Below are positions 26,602 to 35,896 of a DNA stretch of 64,000 bases, in pieces. Position numbers and translations under genes: made by a program. The notes under the pieces were generated by a model. It was given only the letters and a program-made list of their open reading frames with translations. It made no database searches and had not been told where the DNA came from. Source of the stretch: Pseudoalteromonas rhizosphaerae (GTDB taxonomy: Bacteria; Pseudomonadota; Gammaproteobacteria; Enterobacterales; Alteromonadaceae); NCBI RefSeq assembly GCF_902498845.1, contig NZ_CABVLM010000006.1, forward strand, positions 1-64,000. The letters are read 5' to 3'. Position 1 is the first letter of the stretch; every line of letters starts with the position of its first letter.

Positions 26602-27837
26602 TTACTTAGGCAAATAGATTGTAAATTTGGCGCCACCTAATTCTGAATTCGATATTGCACAGCTACCTTGGTGCCAAGACACTATTTTTGCCACAATGGC
26701 TAAGCCAAGCCCAAAGCCTCCAGTCTTTTTATCGCGGCTTTTATCAAGTCGGGCAAAAGGTTTAAACACTGTATCCCATTGTGATTGTTCAATGCCAGGG
26801 CCATCGTCTTCGACAGATAAAATTACCTGCCCAGTATTTTCAACTAAGCTAATTCGCACTTCGTGACGAGCATATTTCAACGCGTTGCCTACTAAGTTTT
26901 GGATGCTGCGGGCGATAAAGTGACTGTCACAAGTGTAACTGCATAAAGCTGGTAATTGCATATTGAGTTTTATTTGCGTAGCAAAATCAAGTTTAGTGAC
27001 AACACTTTCTACTAGCTGCACTAAGTTACATGTTTGCACCGTAAGATTAGGTTGTTGGCTATCAAGACGAGCATAATCAAGCATTTCTTTAACTAACGAC
27101 TCTAACTCCACAATATCCAATTGCATGTTATCGATATATTCAAAGGCTTTTTCGTCAGCTACTTTGTCTTCAAGCATTGCCAAGGCAAATTTTAAACGTG
27201 CCAGTGGCGTTCTAAACTCATGCGAGACCGACGAGGTAAGTTCTTGTTGCGCAGTTAGTAAATGCTGAATACGCTGCTGCATAGCACTTAAGGTGTCGGT
27301 AATTGGTAAAAAGAATGATTTAGAGGTGGCGCTCAGCTCAAAGTCTTGTGAACCACCAACGGCTTCACAGGCCAGCCGCAACTTAGCAAAATCACGCCAC
27401 AGTAAAAAACTCCATAAGCCAACAGGGATCCCAACGACACACAATAACAATAGATAAGGCCAAACGGATGAGAATACTGGTGCAGAAACGGTAATTGGAC
27501 CCACTTGCAATAATTGCTCATTATCAACAGCGATATACCAAATAGCTCGCTGTTGTTGATCAAATAGATAAATATAATTATGTAGCTTAAGTTCTTGTTG
27601 TTGTTGTGCGGGCAACATTAGGTCTTGTTTTTGTACTATTTTACTTTGAAAGCGCGAAGCTATTTTAGTTAGCCCTTGTGGGGTTTGCGCTAATAACCAT
27701 AGAGAGTGACCAAACTCGTCATCGAGCGCAATTTGTTGTTGGCTATCTTCGTACGGCCACAGTTGTTCAATTACCCCACTGACTAAAAACAAGGAAACTA
27801 TAATGTACAAATATAAACTTGCGAATAGTTTCCCCAT
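26602..27837 (-). CDS. Sensor histidine kinase (module 2)
   Basis: A 411-residue membrane kinase with the same layout as the module-1 kinase: TM1 about 5-24, a periplasmic region of about 100 residues without a known fold, TM2 about 125-147, a linker of HAMP type, His206 in SVSHEFRTPLARLKFALA, then the ATPase domain with NALKYARHEV, VEDDGPGIEQSQW and GFGLGLAIVAKIV. Catalytic boxes are intact. It starts seven bases after the regulator stop. It is the last gene of the second MipA-DUF3019-regulator-kinase set. The periplasmic regions of the two kinases look different, so they may sense different signals. RstB-like. Confidence 0.93.
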   Translation of the reverse strand: MGKLFASLYLYIIVSLFLVSGVIEQLWPYEDSQQQIALDDEFGHSLWLLAQTPQGLTKIASRFQSKIVQKQDLMLPAQQQQELKLHNYIYLFDQQQRAIWYIAVDNEQLLQVGPITVSAPVFSSVWPYLLLLCVVGIPVGLWSFLLWRDFAKLRLACEAVGGSQDFELSATSKSFFLPITDTLSAMQQRIQHLLTAQQELTSSVSHEFRTPLARLKFALAMLEDKVADEKAFEYIDNMQLDIVELESLVKEMLDYARLDSQQPNLTVQTCNLVQLVESVVTKLDFATQIKLNMQLPALCSYTCDSHFIARSIQNLVGNALKYARHEVRISLVENTGQVILSVEDDGPGIEQSQWDTVFKPFARLDKSRDKKTGGFGLGLAIVAKIVSWHQGSCAISNSELGGAKFTIYLPK

Positions 27838-27843
27838 TAATAA

Positions 27844-28536
27844 TTACATACCCCATGCATCGGAGACAAATAAGTAGCCTTGTCCCCAAACGGTTTTAAT
27901 ACGGTATGGTTTATCGCTATTATCACCTAATTTTTTACGGATCCGCGATACGCGTACATCTACGGTGCGGTCTAATCCATCATATTGGCGACCGATCATG
28001 TGTTGATGAACATGTTCACGACTTAGTACTTCACCGGAATTTGAAGCTAATAGCCACAGTAATTCAAATTCATGGGAAGTGAGGGTGATTTCGTTATTCT
28101 TTAAGCGAACAATACGGCTGGTTTTATCAATACATAAATCGCCAAATTGTAATTCTTCTGGCGCTTTTACTGATGCTTGGCCACGGCGTAATAGCGCATT
28201 AATACGGGCAAGCAATACTCTTGGCTCAGCTGGCTTAATAACATAATCATCGGCACCAAGTTCCAAACCAATGACTTGATCAAAGTCTTCACCTTTGGCG
28301 GTCAACATTAATATTGGTAAGCTAAATTTATCTCTCACTTGACGACAAACACTAAAGCCATCTTTACCCGGCAGCATTACATCGAGGATCATCAAATCAA
28401 CCTGATTGTTTTCAAGGTAACTAAACACTTCATCGCCACGGTCTAACACCGCAACTTCAAGGCCATTATTTTCAAGATAGTCACGGGTTAATTGCTGTAA
28501 CCCTAAATCATCTTCTACAAGTAAGATCTTTGCCAT
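27844..28536 (-). CDS. OmpR/PhoB-type response regulator (module 2)
   Basis: A 230-residue regulator with a receiver (Asp9-Asp10 pocket, phospho-acceptor Asp52 in LDVMLPG, Thr79, Lys101) and a winged-helix domain. The recognition region is YDGLDRTVDVRVSRIRKKLG and the end is VWGQGYLFVSDAWGM. ATG 28536 (MAKILLVEDD) is chosen because GGAG lies upstream; a longer frame adds ten residues inside the DUF3019 end. It shares the rare YDGLDR stretch with the module-1 regulator, so the two are paralogues, and cross-talk or divergence of target sites is worth asking about. RstA-like branch. Confidence 0.93.
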   Translation of the reverse strand: MAKILLVEDDLGLQQLTRDYLENNGLEVAVLDRGDEVFSYLENNQVDLMILDVMLPGKDGFSVCRQVRDKFSLPILMLTAKGEDFDQVIGLELGADDYVIKPAEPRVLLARINALLRRGQASVKAPEELQFGDLCIDKTSRIVRLKNNEITLTSHEFELLWLLASNSGEVLSREHVHQHMIGRQYDGLDRTVDVRVSRIRKKLGDNSDKPYRIKTVWGQGYLFVSDAWGM

Positions 28537-28550
28537 TTGCAGCTCCAAGA

Positions 28551-28955
28551 TTAAAAAAAGCTCCACGGAGAACGTAATCGGCGCCGAGTTATTTTAGCGC
28601 GAGTGCTCTGTACTTCAATGCGTGTTGTCGCCAGTAATTCATCCGTGTGAGGATTGACTAGGGAGTATATGGTTTCAACCTGAACACGCGCTTTATGATT
28701 GAATTCTTCTAAGGTAACCTGTTGCCAACATTGCAGTTGTTGATCTTCGTGGTATAAACATACGTCCATTTTATGGGGCATATTTAAAGCAAATTTTACA
28801 TCAACATCGCAAAAGTCTTGTTGTTCGGAAACCACACAGACTTTTGGAGTAACTGTTAATATATCTTTTTTCGCGACAGCTAACTTTGGCCATACCAACA
28901 AAAAAACGACGCACGCACCAAATTGTAAATACTTCATATTAAAAAATATGATCAA
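28551..28955 (-). CDS. DUF3019-family secreted four-cysteine protein (module 2)
   Basis: A 134-residue exported protein, paralogue of the DUF3019 protein at 18396. Its four mature-part cysteines at 40, 49, 66 and 76 keep the 9-17-10 spacing and the QCW motif, and the tail is RRRLRSPWSFF. The overall sequence is otherwise well diverged. ATG 28955 has AGGG eight bases upstream and overlaps the MipA-like stop by 17 bases. ATG 28937, six codons later, is the alternative and would leave a one-base gap. The signal peptide runs to about residue 28. Function unknown; the fixed place between outer-membrane protein and regulator implies a shared job. Confidence 0.82.
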   Translation of the reverse strand: MIIFFNMKYLQFGACVVFLLVWPKLAVAKKDILTVTPKVCVVSEQQDFCDVDVKFALNMPHKMDVCLYHEDQQLQCWQQVTLEEFNHKARVQVETIYSLVNPHTDELLATTRIEVQSTRAKITRRRLRSPWSFF

Positions 28956-29799
28956 ACCCTATAAAGGCAGTCAGAGAATACGTTTGTTCAAACAGCGGAC
29001 TGTCGTCAGCTAAGGCGGAATAATCATAATAAGCCAGATGAAAACGCAATGAGTTGGCTCTATTTAAGGGCCAGCGGGCATCTATTTTAGCATAAGGCTG
29101 CCAACTACTGCCAACCTCAATTGCACGAACTGGGGACTCTTTTTCTGTTACGCCATAAAAATATGTATTCAGTGCTGCCGATTTATACCAGATGCCAATA
29201 GTCGGCTTAATCTGTAACTCACCAATGTTCTTGTGCATTTGCCATTGCAGTGCACTTCGCCACCCGTCATACACTCCGGATACATCAGCTAATGCCTGCA
29301 CGGAAAATACATGCTGCTGATAGCTATAATGGTAACTCAGGCCAGCATCAAGTGCCCATTTACGCTTATCAAGCTCACTGATATCTAGACTAGGTTGTTG
29401 GATTTGAAGTTCATTTTCACTGCTCGTAAATGAACTATCTGATCTTAATGCAAAAATGTTACTTGGATGCCAATCAACAAAAAAACGAGTTTCCGAATTA
29501 AACTCAGTGACTAGATTAAAGGTATGTGGGGAGTCTTGTATTAGGCTATAGCCTAAGCGACCATTGTCAAAAAAGAACTGTTCACCGTAATAAGCTATAT
29601 CTGGGATCAACACTAGTGGTAAATCACCTCCACCAGCTAATGGATTTGTTATGACTCCTAATCCCGTGTTAAGGCTCAAGTGCCACTGCCCTGTTGTTAT
29701 ATCCTGCACAGGCTCAATTTCTGATGGCTGTGCAAAACAAGGTACTGTAAGCCATACAGAGATGCAAAGCGCAGTAAGAATATTAACTATCGACTTCAT
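28939..29799 (-). CDS. MipA/OmpV-family outer-membrane protein (module 2)
   Basis: A 286-residue beta-barrel protein with a signal peptide about 1-23 (ending PCFAQ) and a C-terminal IGFDHIF ending in Phe. The length is one residue more than the module-1 protein. Strands such as WHLSLNTGLGVITNPLAG and a GIWYKSAALNTYFYGV segment fit the MipA/OmpV family. This is the first gene of the second four-gene set, read on the minus strand, and its promoter must lie between 29800 and 29950. Same order and gene overlap as the other set. Confidence 0.8.
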   Translation of the reverse strand: MKSIVNILTALCISVWLTVPCFAQPSEIEPVQDITTGQWHLSLNTGLGVITNPLAGGGDLPLVLIPDIAYYGEQFFFDNGRLGYSLIQDSPHTFNLVTEFNSETRFFVDWHPSNIFALRSDSSFTSSENELQIQQPSLDISELDKRKWALDAGLSYHYSYQQHVFSVQALADVSGVYDGWRSALQWQMHKNIGELQIKPTIGIWYKSAALNTYFYGVTEKESPVRAIEVGSSWQPYAKIDARWPLNRANSLRFHLAYYDYSALADDSPLFEQTYSLTAFIGFDHIF

Positions 29800-29951
29800 T
29801 GTTGTTATTTATGCCAAAAGAGACAACCCAATATCGTTATCATAGCAAGGTATTAATAACTAATCCCTAGACGATTACAATCATTCACACTTTTGATACA
29901 TATGGAACGATTCAAGGTAAATAAACTTTACATCTGCGTATTTAGACTCGG

Positions 29952-30866
29952 CTAAGAAGCTAAGCTATTAACGTTTTTCAGTGATTGAGCAATTTCCCAT
30001 AATGCATTTAACGCGGCATCAGGTAACTCTTTACGTAATACTGCCAAACCAATCTCAAACCCTGGTGGAGCTTCTTTTTGGTCACTGATCACCTGCACGC
30101 GATCTTTTAATGGACTATTATCTAAAACAATTTTTGGCACCATGGCAATGCCTAGCCCTAAACTCACCATTGACACCATAGCTTCATGCCCCGCTACTTG
30201 CGCATAGATCTTTGCATTAATACCGTGCTTACGCCACCACAGCTCTAATCTTTGGCGAGTAAAACCTTGTTCTGGCACTATAAACTCAAGCTCAGACCAA
30301 TCTATCTTATCGCCAAACTGGGCCAGTTTTTCAGTGAGCAACGATGGAATACGTGGCGCGATAAATACCAAGGATGAATAACCAATACTGGCAAATGCAA
30401 TTTGCGTCGGTAATTTATCAGGCTTTGCGGCTATTGCCATGGCTTCTTGTCCGTCAAGCACACGGTTAATTGCCACTGCGGGGTCGCCAGTATTTAGCTT
30501 TATTTCTATATGTTGATGTTGCAAACGCAGTTGCTCTAATAGTTGATGCAAAAAACTATAAGAGGCCGTTACTGAACAGTAAATACTCACTTTACCGTAA
30601 ATAGTTTGCTCAGGATTTTGTACATTTGCTCGAAAACGCTGCCAATTAGCTAACGTAGCCGTTGCATAGTCGATAAACGATTCTCCTTCAGCTGTTAGCT
30701 TTACACTGCGATTATCGCGACTGAATAATGCGACTCCCACTTCATCCTCTAACTGCTTAATATTACGACTTAAGGTGGGAGCACTTATGTGGCAAAACTC
30801 GCTGGCACGGGCAAAATGTAAGGTTTTGGCAAGAGCCAGGAAATAATGTAATCGTTTATGGTCCAT
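29952..30866 (-). CDS. ilvY: LysR-type regulator IlvY
   Basis: A 304-residue LysR-family activator. N-terminal winged helix with FLALAKTLHFARASEFCHIS and APTLSRNIKQLEDEVG, then a substrate-binding domain. IlvY binds acetolactate or acetohydroxybutyrate and activates ilvC in E. coli. The gene is divergent from ilvC, exactly as in E. coli, with a 164-base gap holding a 14-bp-arm palindrome that is the likely operator. This neighbourhood makes the name secure. No other branched-chain amino-acid genes are in the window. Confidence 0.95.
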   Translation of the reverse strand: MDHKRLHYFLALAKTLHFARASEFCHISAPTLSRNIKQLEDEVGVALFSRDNRSVKLTAEGESFIDYATATLANWQRFRANVQNPEQTIYGKVSIYCSVTASYSFLHQLLEQLRLQHQHIEIKLNTGDPAVAINRVLDGQEAMAIAAKPDKLPTQIAFASIGYSSLVFIAPRIPSLLTEKLAQFGDKIDWSELEFIVPEQGFTRQRLELWWRKHGINAKIYAQVAGHEAMVSMVSLGLGIAMVPKIVLDNSPLKDRVQVISDQKEAPPGFEIGLAVLRKELPDAALNALWEIAQSLKNVNSLAS

Positions 30867-30893
30867 AGTGATCCCAATAGTTAGCGGTTATTA

Positions 30894-30926
30894 ATTAAAG
30901 TATTTCATTTTTTGAAATACTTTAAT
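30894..30926. promoter_or_regulatory. Candidate IlvY operator (perfect palindrome)
   Basis: ATTAAAGTATTTCA and TGAAATACTTTAAT are perfect 14-base arms around TTTTT in the ilvY-ilvC gap. LysR-type proteins bind dyads with T-N11-A character between divergent genes, so this is probably the IlvY site controlling both. Confidence 0.65.
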
Positions 30927-31030
30927 GCAAATATATCATTTTACGCAAGGGTAAAAATTCCTTATGGTGACTTTAAGCAAGGCAGCAAGCGCTTGCATCT
31001 AACAAATACGAAATTTATAGGATACTAACA

Positions 31031-32503
31031 ATGGCGAATTATTTTAATACTCTTCCTTTACGCGAGCAGTTAGCACAACTAGCACAATGTGAATTTATGG
31101 ATCCGGCTGAATTTGCCGATGGTGTTGAAGCACTTAAAGGCAAAAAACTTGTTATTGTTGGGTGTGGTGCACAAGGTTTAAACCAAGGACTGAACTTACG
31201 AGATTCAGGTTTAGATGTTGCCTACACATTGCGTGATTCTGCAATCAGCGAACGTCGTCAATCATTTCTTAATGCGTCAGAAAATGGTTTTACTGTAGGT
31301 ACTTACGAAGAATTGATCCCTACTGCTGATGTTGTGTTAAACCTAACACCTGATAAACAGCATACTGCGGTTGTAAACGCAATCATGCCGATGATGAAAC
31401 AAGGCTCTACGCTTGCTTATTCTCATGGCTTCAACATTGTTGAAGAAGGCATGCAAGTACGTGATGATATCACTGTGATCATGGTTGCACCTAAGTGCCC
31501 AGGCTCTGAAGTTCGTGAAGAATATAAGCGCGGTTTTGGAGTACCAACACTGATTGCAGTTCACCCTGAGAACGATCCTCAAGGTCATGGCTTAGCACAA
31601 GCAAAAGCGTATGCAGCGGGTACTGGCGGTCATCGTGCAGGGGTTTTAAAGTCTTCATTTATTGCTGAAGTAAAATCAGACTTAATGGGTGAGCAAACAA
31701 TTCTTTGCGGCATGTTACAAACCGGTTCAATCTTATGTTTTGATAAGATGATCGAAAAAGGTATAGACGCCGGTTACGCATCAAAACTAATTCAATACGG
31801 TTGGGAAGTGGTTACTGAAGCACTTAAATACGGCGGCGTTACCAATATGCTTGACCGTTTATCAAACCCAGCGAAAGTAAAAGCGTTTGAATTAAGTGAA
31901 GAATTAAAAGTAATCATGCGCCCGCTTTACAATAAACACCAAGACGACATCATCGATGGCACGTTCTCTCGTGTAATGATGGAAGATTGGGCGAATGATG
32001 ATGCAAACCTTTTGAAATGGCGTGCAGAAACAGCTGAAACAAATTTTGAAAAAACCCCAGCAGGTGATGTTGAAATCAGCGAACAAGAGTTTTTTGATAA
32101 CGGTATCTTGATGGTTGCAATGGTGAAAGCCGGTGTGGAATTAGCGTTTGAGACCATGACTGCTGCAGGTATTATCGCTGAGTCAGCATATTATGAATCG
32201 CTACATGAAACGCCATTAATTGCCAATACCATTGCGCGTAAAAAATTATTCGAAATGAACCGCACGATCTCCGATACTGCAGAGTATGGTTGCTACTTAT
32301 ACAATCACGCATGTTTGCCACTGTTACAAGACTTTATGCAAAACATCGATACTGATGTGATTGGTAGAGGCTTAGGCGAGCGCTGTAATCATGTTGATAA
32401 CCAAACACTAATTGCAATCAACAAGTCGCTGCGTGAGCACCCTGTTGAAATCATTGGTACCAAATTGCGTGGCTACATGTCAGCAATGAAGAAAATTGTT
32501 TAA
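31031..32503 (+). CDS. ilvC: Ketol-acid reductoisomerase (class II)
   Basis: A 490-residue NADPH-dependent enzyme of valine, leucine and isoleucine synthesis. The long (about 490) form with a duplicated C-terminal knotted domain, as in E. coli, is class II. Visible: [20 protein letters not shown], the Rossmann nucleotide loop (residues about 45-64), the [11 protein letters not shown] segment, and [13 protein letters not shown] with the metal-binding Glu. It starts [17 protein letters not shown] as E. coli does. AGG lies upstream of the ATG. It is controlled by the divergent ilvY and should be substrate-induced. A terminator follows. Confidence 0.97.
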   Translation: MANYFNTLPLREQLAQLAQCEFMDPAEFADGVEALKGKKLVIVGCGAQGLNQGLNLRDSGLDVAYTLRDSAISERRQSFLNASENGFTVGTYEELIPTADVVLNLTPDKQHTAVVNAIMPMMKQGSTLAYSHGFNIVEEGMQVRDDITVIMVAPKCPGSEVREEYKRGFGVPTLIAVHPENDPQGHGLAQAKAYAAGTGGHRAGVLKSSFIAEVKSDLMGEQTILCGMLQTGSILCFDKMIEKGIDAGYASKLIQYGWEVVTEALKYGGVTNMLDRLSNPAKVKAFELSEELKVIMRPLYNKHQDDIIDGTFSRVMMEDWANDDANLLKWRAETAETNFEKTPAGDVEISEQEFFDNGILMVAMVKAGVELAFETMTAAGIIAESAYYESLHETPLIANTIARKKLFEMNRTISDTAEYGCYLYNHACLPLLQDFMQNIDTDVIGRGLGERCNHVDNQTLIAINKSLREHPVEIIGTKLRGYMSAMKKIV

Positions 32504-32537
32504 CCCTGGAAAGTAACAATTTCGCTTGTTAGAAACC

Positions 32538-32567
32538 AAGCCCACATGCTAAACGCAGTGGGCTTTT
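32538..32567 (+). terminator. Terminator after ilvC
   Basis: AAGCCCAC and GTGGGCTT pair around ATGCTAAACGCA, and TTTTCATTTT follows. Confidence 0.85.
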
Positions 32568-32697
32568 TCATTTTATTTACTTTGTCAAAATACATCTTAG
32601 AGTAAATTACAAACTGAGTACTTACTCTAATAGATGATGAACTGCATGAAAAAAACATGCTAAAATACCCGCATAATTTGTAAATTCAGTACCCACA

Positions 32698-34611
32698 ATG
32701 TCGTATAAAACTCTTAGTATCACGCGTAAGATCACTATTTTAGGGATCGCTATTGCCCTGTCAGTTGCCAGCTTAATTGGCATTACGGCGCTGTTATCCG
32801 CCAAAACCATTATCGAACAACGGATGATACAATCTGAGTTGCCCAGTAAACTACACGCAATTAATAACTATATCAGCTTAGAAATAAATGAATTACTTAG
32901 TGCGGCCGAACAAGTATCAAGTAATCATTTTATACTCGCGTGGGCAAATAGTCGTGATAACAATGATGAAGTTTTAATCAAAGAATTAAATCGTCTGGTA
33001 AAACAATACGGCTTAGCAACCGCATCATGGGCAAATCGCGATACCGCGCAGTACTGGAATCAAGATGGCTTTTTAAGAGTATTAGATAGGCAGCAAGATG
33101 GCTGGTTTTTTGATTTTAAAAACGCCAATCAAGCTTACTCTATTAGCTTATATCAAGAGCCTAATGGCGACACAAAAATGTTTGTAAATCATCAACAGAT
33201 CAATGGCATCGGCTTAACTGGACTGGCAAAAAGTATTGATGATATGCAGGCACTGCTAAATAAATTTACTATCGAGCAAACCGGTTTTGTATTTATCACT
33301 GACGATAAAGGCGTAATTAAACTCCATCAAGACGTTAATAAAGTAGAAAAAACAAATCTAGATAGCTTGTATGGTCATCAAGTAAGTGGTCAATTATTAA
33401 CAAGCAATGAATTTAACTTGCAAGAAGTCGAACTCAATGGCGACACTTTTTTCCTAGCGGCGAGTCCGATTAAAAACACTCAACTCTATGTGGTTGCACA
33501 AGTACCAAAAGCAGAAGTGTTTGCCGGGATCACCACTTTACAATGGCAAATTTTAAGTTTTGCTATCGCAATTGCGCTGTTGGCATGTATCGTTAGTTTT
33601 TTACTGGCTCGTTCGTTAGCTTCACCGCTATCAAAAATGGCAGAGTTATTTACTCGTTTAGGATCTGGTGATGCCAATCTAGCTTACCGTTTACCTCACA
33701 GTGACCAGCCTGAGCTATCAGCATTAACGAATGGTTTTAACCAATTCATTGATAAAATTGAAACCGCCATTGCGCAAGTCTCCCACGAAAGTTTAAAAAT
33801 TCGTCAAAGCTCAGATCAGGTATTTACTCAAGCCAAGCATAACTCACAGGCAATGGACAACCAAAAAGAGCAGACTATCTCTGTTGCAGCAGCAATCAAC
33901 GAAATGGGCGCGACAGTGCAAGAAATTGCCCACAGCGCCGCAACTGCCGCAAAACTGACCGAAGATAGTAAAGCGAATACATTACAGAGCCACCAGCAAG
34001 TAGTGCAAAGCCAACAGAGTATTACCGCATTAGCCAGTGATATTGACACAATTGCGGGACAAGTGACTGAGCTTGCCAATAAAACCCAGACTATTGCCAG
34101 TATTGTTGACTCTATTCGTGGTATTTCAGAGCAAACCAATTTATTAGCACTAAATGCAGCAATTGAATCAGCACGTGCTGGTGAACATGGCCGCGGCTTT
34201 GCCGTGGTTGCGGATGAAGTACGAGCCTTAGCCAACCGTACGTCACAATCAACGACTGAAATTCAATCAATGATTGAAGAGCTCGCGAAAACAGCTACCA
34301 ATGTGGTTGAACATATTGCCCAGTCCAAAGATAAAGCTCAACACAGCATAGCAACAATGCAAAGCTCTGTGCAGTTGCTTGATGCCATTACCAATACCGC
34401 TAATGAAATTAATGATATGGCAACCTTGATTGCTACAGCTACTGAGGAGCAAAGTAGCGTGGTTGCTGACGTCGGCCGCAATATTGAACAAATTAGTGAG
34501 ATCAGCGATATGGCAATGCGAGAACAAATTGATACCGAGCAGGCGATCAAAGGACTTGCAACCAGCGCACAAACCTTAGCAAGTTTAGTCGCCACCTTTG
34601 AAAAGCGCTGA
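32698..34611 (+). CDS. Methyl-accepting chemotaxis protein with Cache-type sensor
   Basis: A 637-residue chemoreceptor. TM1 about 11-32, then a long periplasmic region (33-275) whose [14 protein letters not shown] and [17 protein letters not shown] segments are typical of double-Cache (dCACHE) sensors. TM2 is about 282-302, HAMP follows, and the signalling hairpin [20 protein letters not shown] begins near 476. dCACHE receptors usually bind amino acids, amines or organic acids. The ligand is not identifiable; it lies downstream of ilvC, but that is probably coincidental. No C-terminal docking pentapeptide is seen. It probably signals to the CheW/ParP array whose genes are at 61951-63253. Confidence 0.93.
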   Translation: MSYKTLSITRKITILGIAIALSVASLIGITALLSAKTIIEQRMIQSELPSKLHAINNYISLEINELLSAAEQVSSNHFILAWANSRDNNDEVLIKELNRLVKQYGLATASWANRDTAQYWNQDGFLRVLDRQQDGWFFDFKNANQAYSISLYQEPNGDTKMFVNHQQINGIGLTGLAKSIDDMQALLNKFTIEQTGFVFITDDKGVIKLHQDVNKVEKTNLDSLYGHQVSGQLLTSNEFNLQEVELNGDTFFLAASPIKNTQLYVVAQVPKAEVFAGITTLQWQILSFAIAIALLACIVSFLLARSLASPLSKMAELFTRLGSGDANLAYRLPHSDQPELSALTNGFNQFIDKIETAIAQVSHESLKIRQSSDQVFTQAKHNSQAMDNQKEQTISVAAAINEMGATVQEIAHSAATAAKLTEDSKANTLQSHQQVVQSQQSITALASDIDTIAGQVTELANKTQTIASIVDSIRGISEQTNLLALNAAIESARAGEHGRGFAVVADEVRALANRTSQSTTEIQSMIEELAKTATNVVEHIAQSKDKAQHSIATMQSSVQLLDAITNTANEINDMATLIATATEEQSSVVADVGRNIEQISEISDMAMREQIDTEQAIKGLATSAQTLASLVATFEKR

Positions 34612-34692
34612 CACAGTTTGTAACATTTAACATCTACCCCGACTAAAAAACAGACTAAACTTAATAAGTCAGTAATTAGTTGGGGTATGATT

Positions 34693-35886
34693 ATGACAAT
34701 ATTAACGCAGCTTTATAAGCTAGCAGTCATTGTGCTGCTTTTTAGTATCTCTGCCTGTACCATTGTGAGTAATCAACCAATACTCATCCCGCCACCAGTG
34801 ACTGAAAACCAATCTTTCACGCTTTACCCGGTAGAAAGTAGTGAACAGATTTTTACCTTAAGCGATACAATAACACAACAACTCGATGCAGCCTTTCCAA
34901 GTACTAAACGCAATTTAAACACAACTCGAAAATTACTAAACTTTTTGTTAGAAAATGGCGATGCATCCTTACTATATCAAGCAGGGGCTACCCTAACCGC
35001 CAATCAAGCCTACCGAGATTTAAATGCTAACTGTTTATCATTATCGATTTTGGCCTATAGTATCGCGGAATATTTAGGCATGCAGGGGCAATTTCAAACG
35101 GTTCATATTCCTGAGTATTGGGCGCTAAATAAAGGCTATAACTTATTGACTGGGCATATTAATTTGATCGTCACACAGCATCGTAACAACAACACTAATG
35201 TGACTTATGTGTATGACGCAAAAACCTCATTAGTGATTGATTTTGATCCGAACTCGCGAGGCGAGAAATTTCAGACGACCCCCATCAGCAAACAACGAAT
35301 TACCGCGATGTTTTATAACAATAAAGGGGCAGCGGCAATGCTCAATCAAAATTATGATTTAGCCTATAGCTACTTTTTAGCGGCAACAAAAGCAGATAAA
35401 TATTACTCTGCTGCATGGGGTAACTTAGCCGTATTACTTCGCCTTGATTCTCAGTATGATAACGCCGAATTAGCCTATAATTATGCTTTGCTGCTTAATA
35501 ACGACAACAATACAGCACTGGGCAACTTAGCTTTACTGTATCAACTCACCGACCGTCCTGAACTGGCCGACAAGATTTTATCTAAACTTGATTTGAAGCG
35601 CCAAAGTAATCCGTATTATCATGTGTCATTAGGAAATAACGCATACCTTGAACAAAACTATCAAGATGCCATCAAGCATTTCAATAAAGCAAAAAGAATT
35701 GATGATAATATTCATGATAGCTACTTTGGTCTTGCCCGCACGTATTATCAGTTAGGTGATTTTAAGCAAGCGTATCGCCAATTACGTTTGGCTAATAAAC
35801 ATGCCGATTTTGACCATGATAAGCAACGTTATCAAAATAAATTACAGGCACTAAGTGACATGACCGCGCGAGTAATTAATCATTAA
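34693..35886 (+). CDS. TPR lipoprotein with transglutaminase-like core
   Basis: A 397-residue lipoprotein: lipobox ISAC with Cys22. Residues about 100-190 carry a transglutaminase/cysteine-protease-like arrangement: Cys114 in NANCLSLS, His155 in TGHINLIV and an Asp in VIDFDP, which could be a triad. A set of TPR repeats follows (about 205-380), for example NLAVLLRLDSQYDNAELAYNY. It starts at ATG 34693, eight bases after GGGG; ATG 34687 is only two codons earlier. It is probably anchored to the outer membrane. The TPRs may dock a partner. An M28 peptidase starts 10 bases after its stop, so they are likely cotranscribed. Function unknown. Confidence 0.8.
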   Translation: MTILTQLYKLAVIVLLFSISACTIVSNQPILIPPPVTENQSFTLYPVESSEQIFTLSDTITQQLDAAFPSTKRNLNTTRKLLNFLLENGDASLLYQAGATLTANQAYRDLNANCLSLSILAYSIAEYLGMQGQFQTVHIPEYWALNKGYNLLTGHINLIVTQHRNNNTNVTYVYDAKTSLVIDFDPNSRGEKFQTTPISKQRITAMFYNNKGAAAMLNQNYDLAYSYFLAATKADKYYSAAWGNLAVLLRLDSQYDNAELAYNYALLLNNDNNTALGNLALLYQLTDRPELADKILSKLDLKRQSNPYYHVSLGNNAYLEQNYQDAIKHFNKAKRIDDNIHDSYFGLARTYYQLGDFKQAYRQLRLANKHADFDHDKQRYQNKLQALSDMTARVINH

Positions 35887-35896
35887 CTATTTTATT

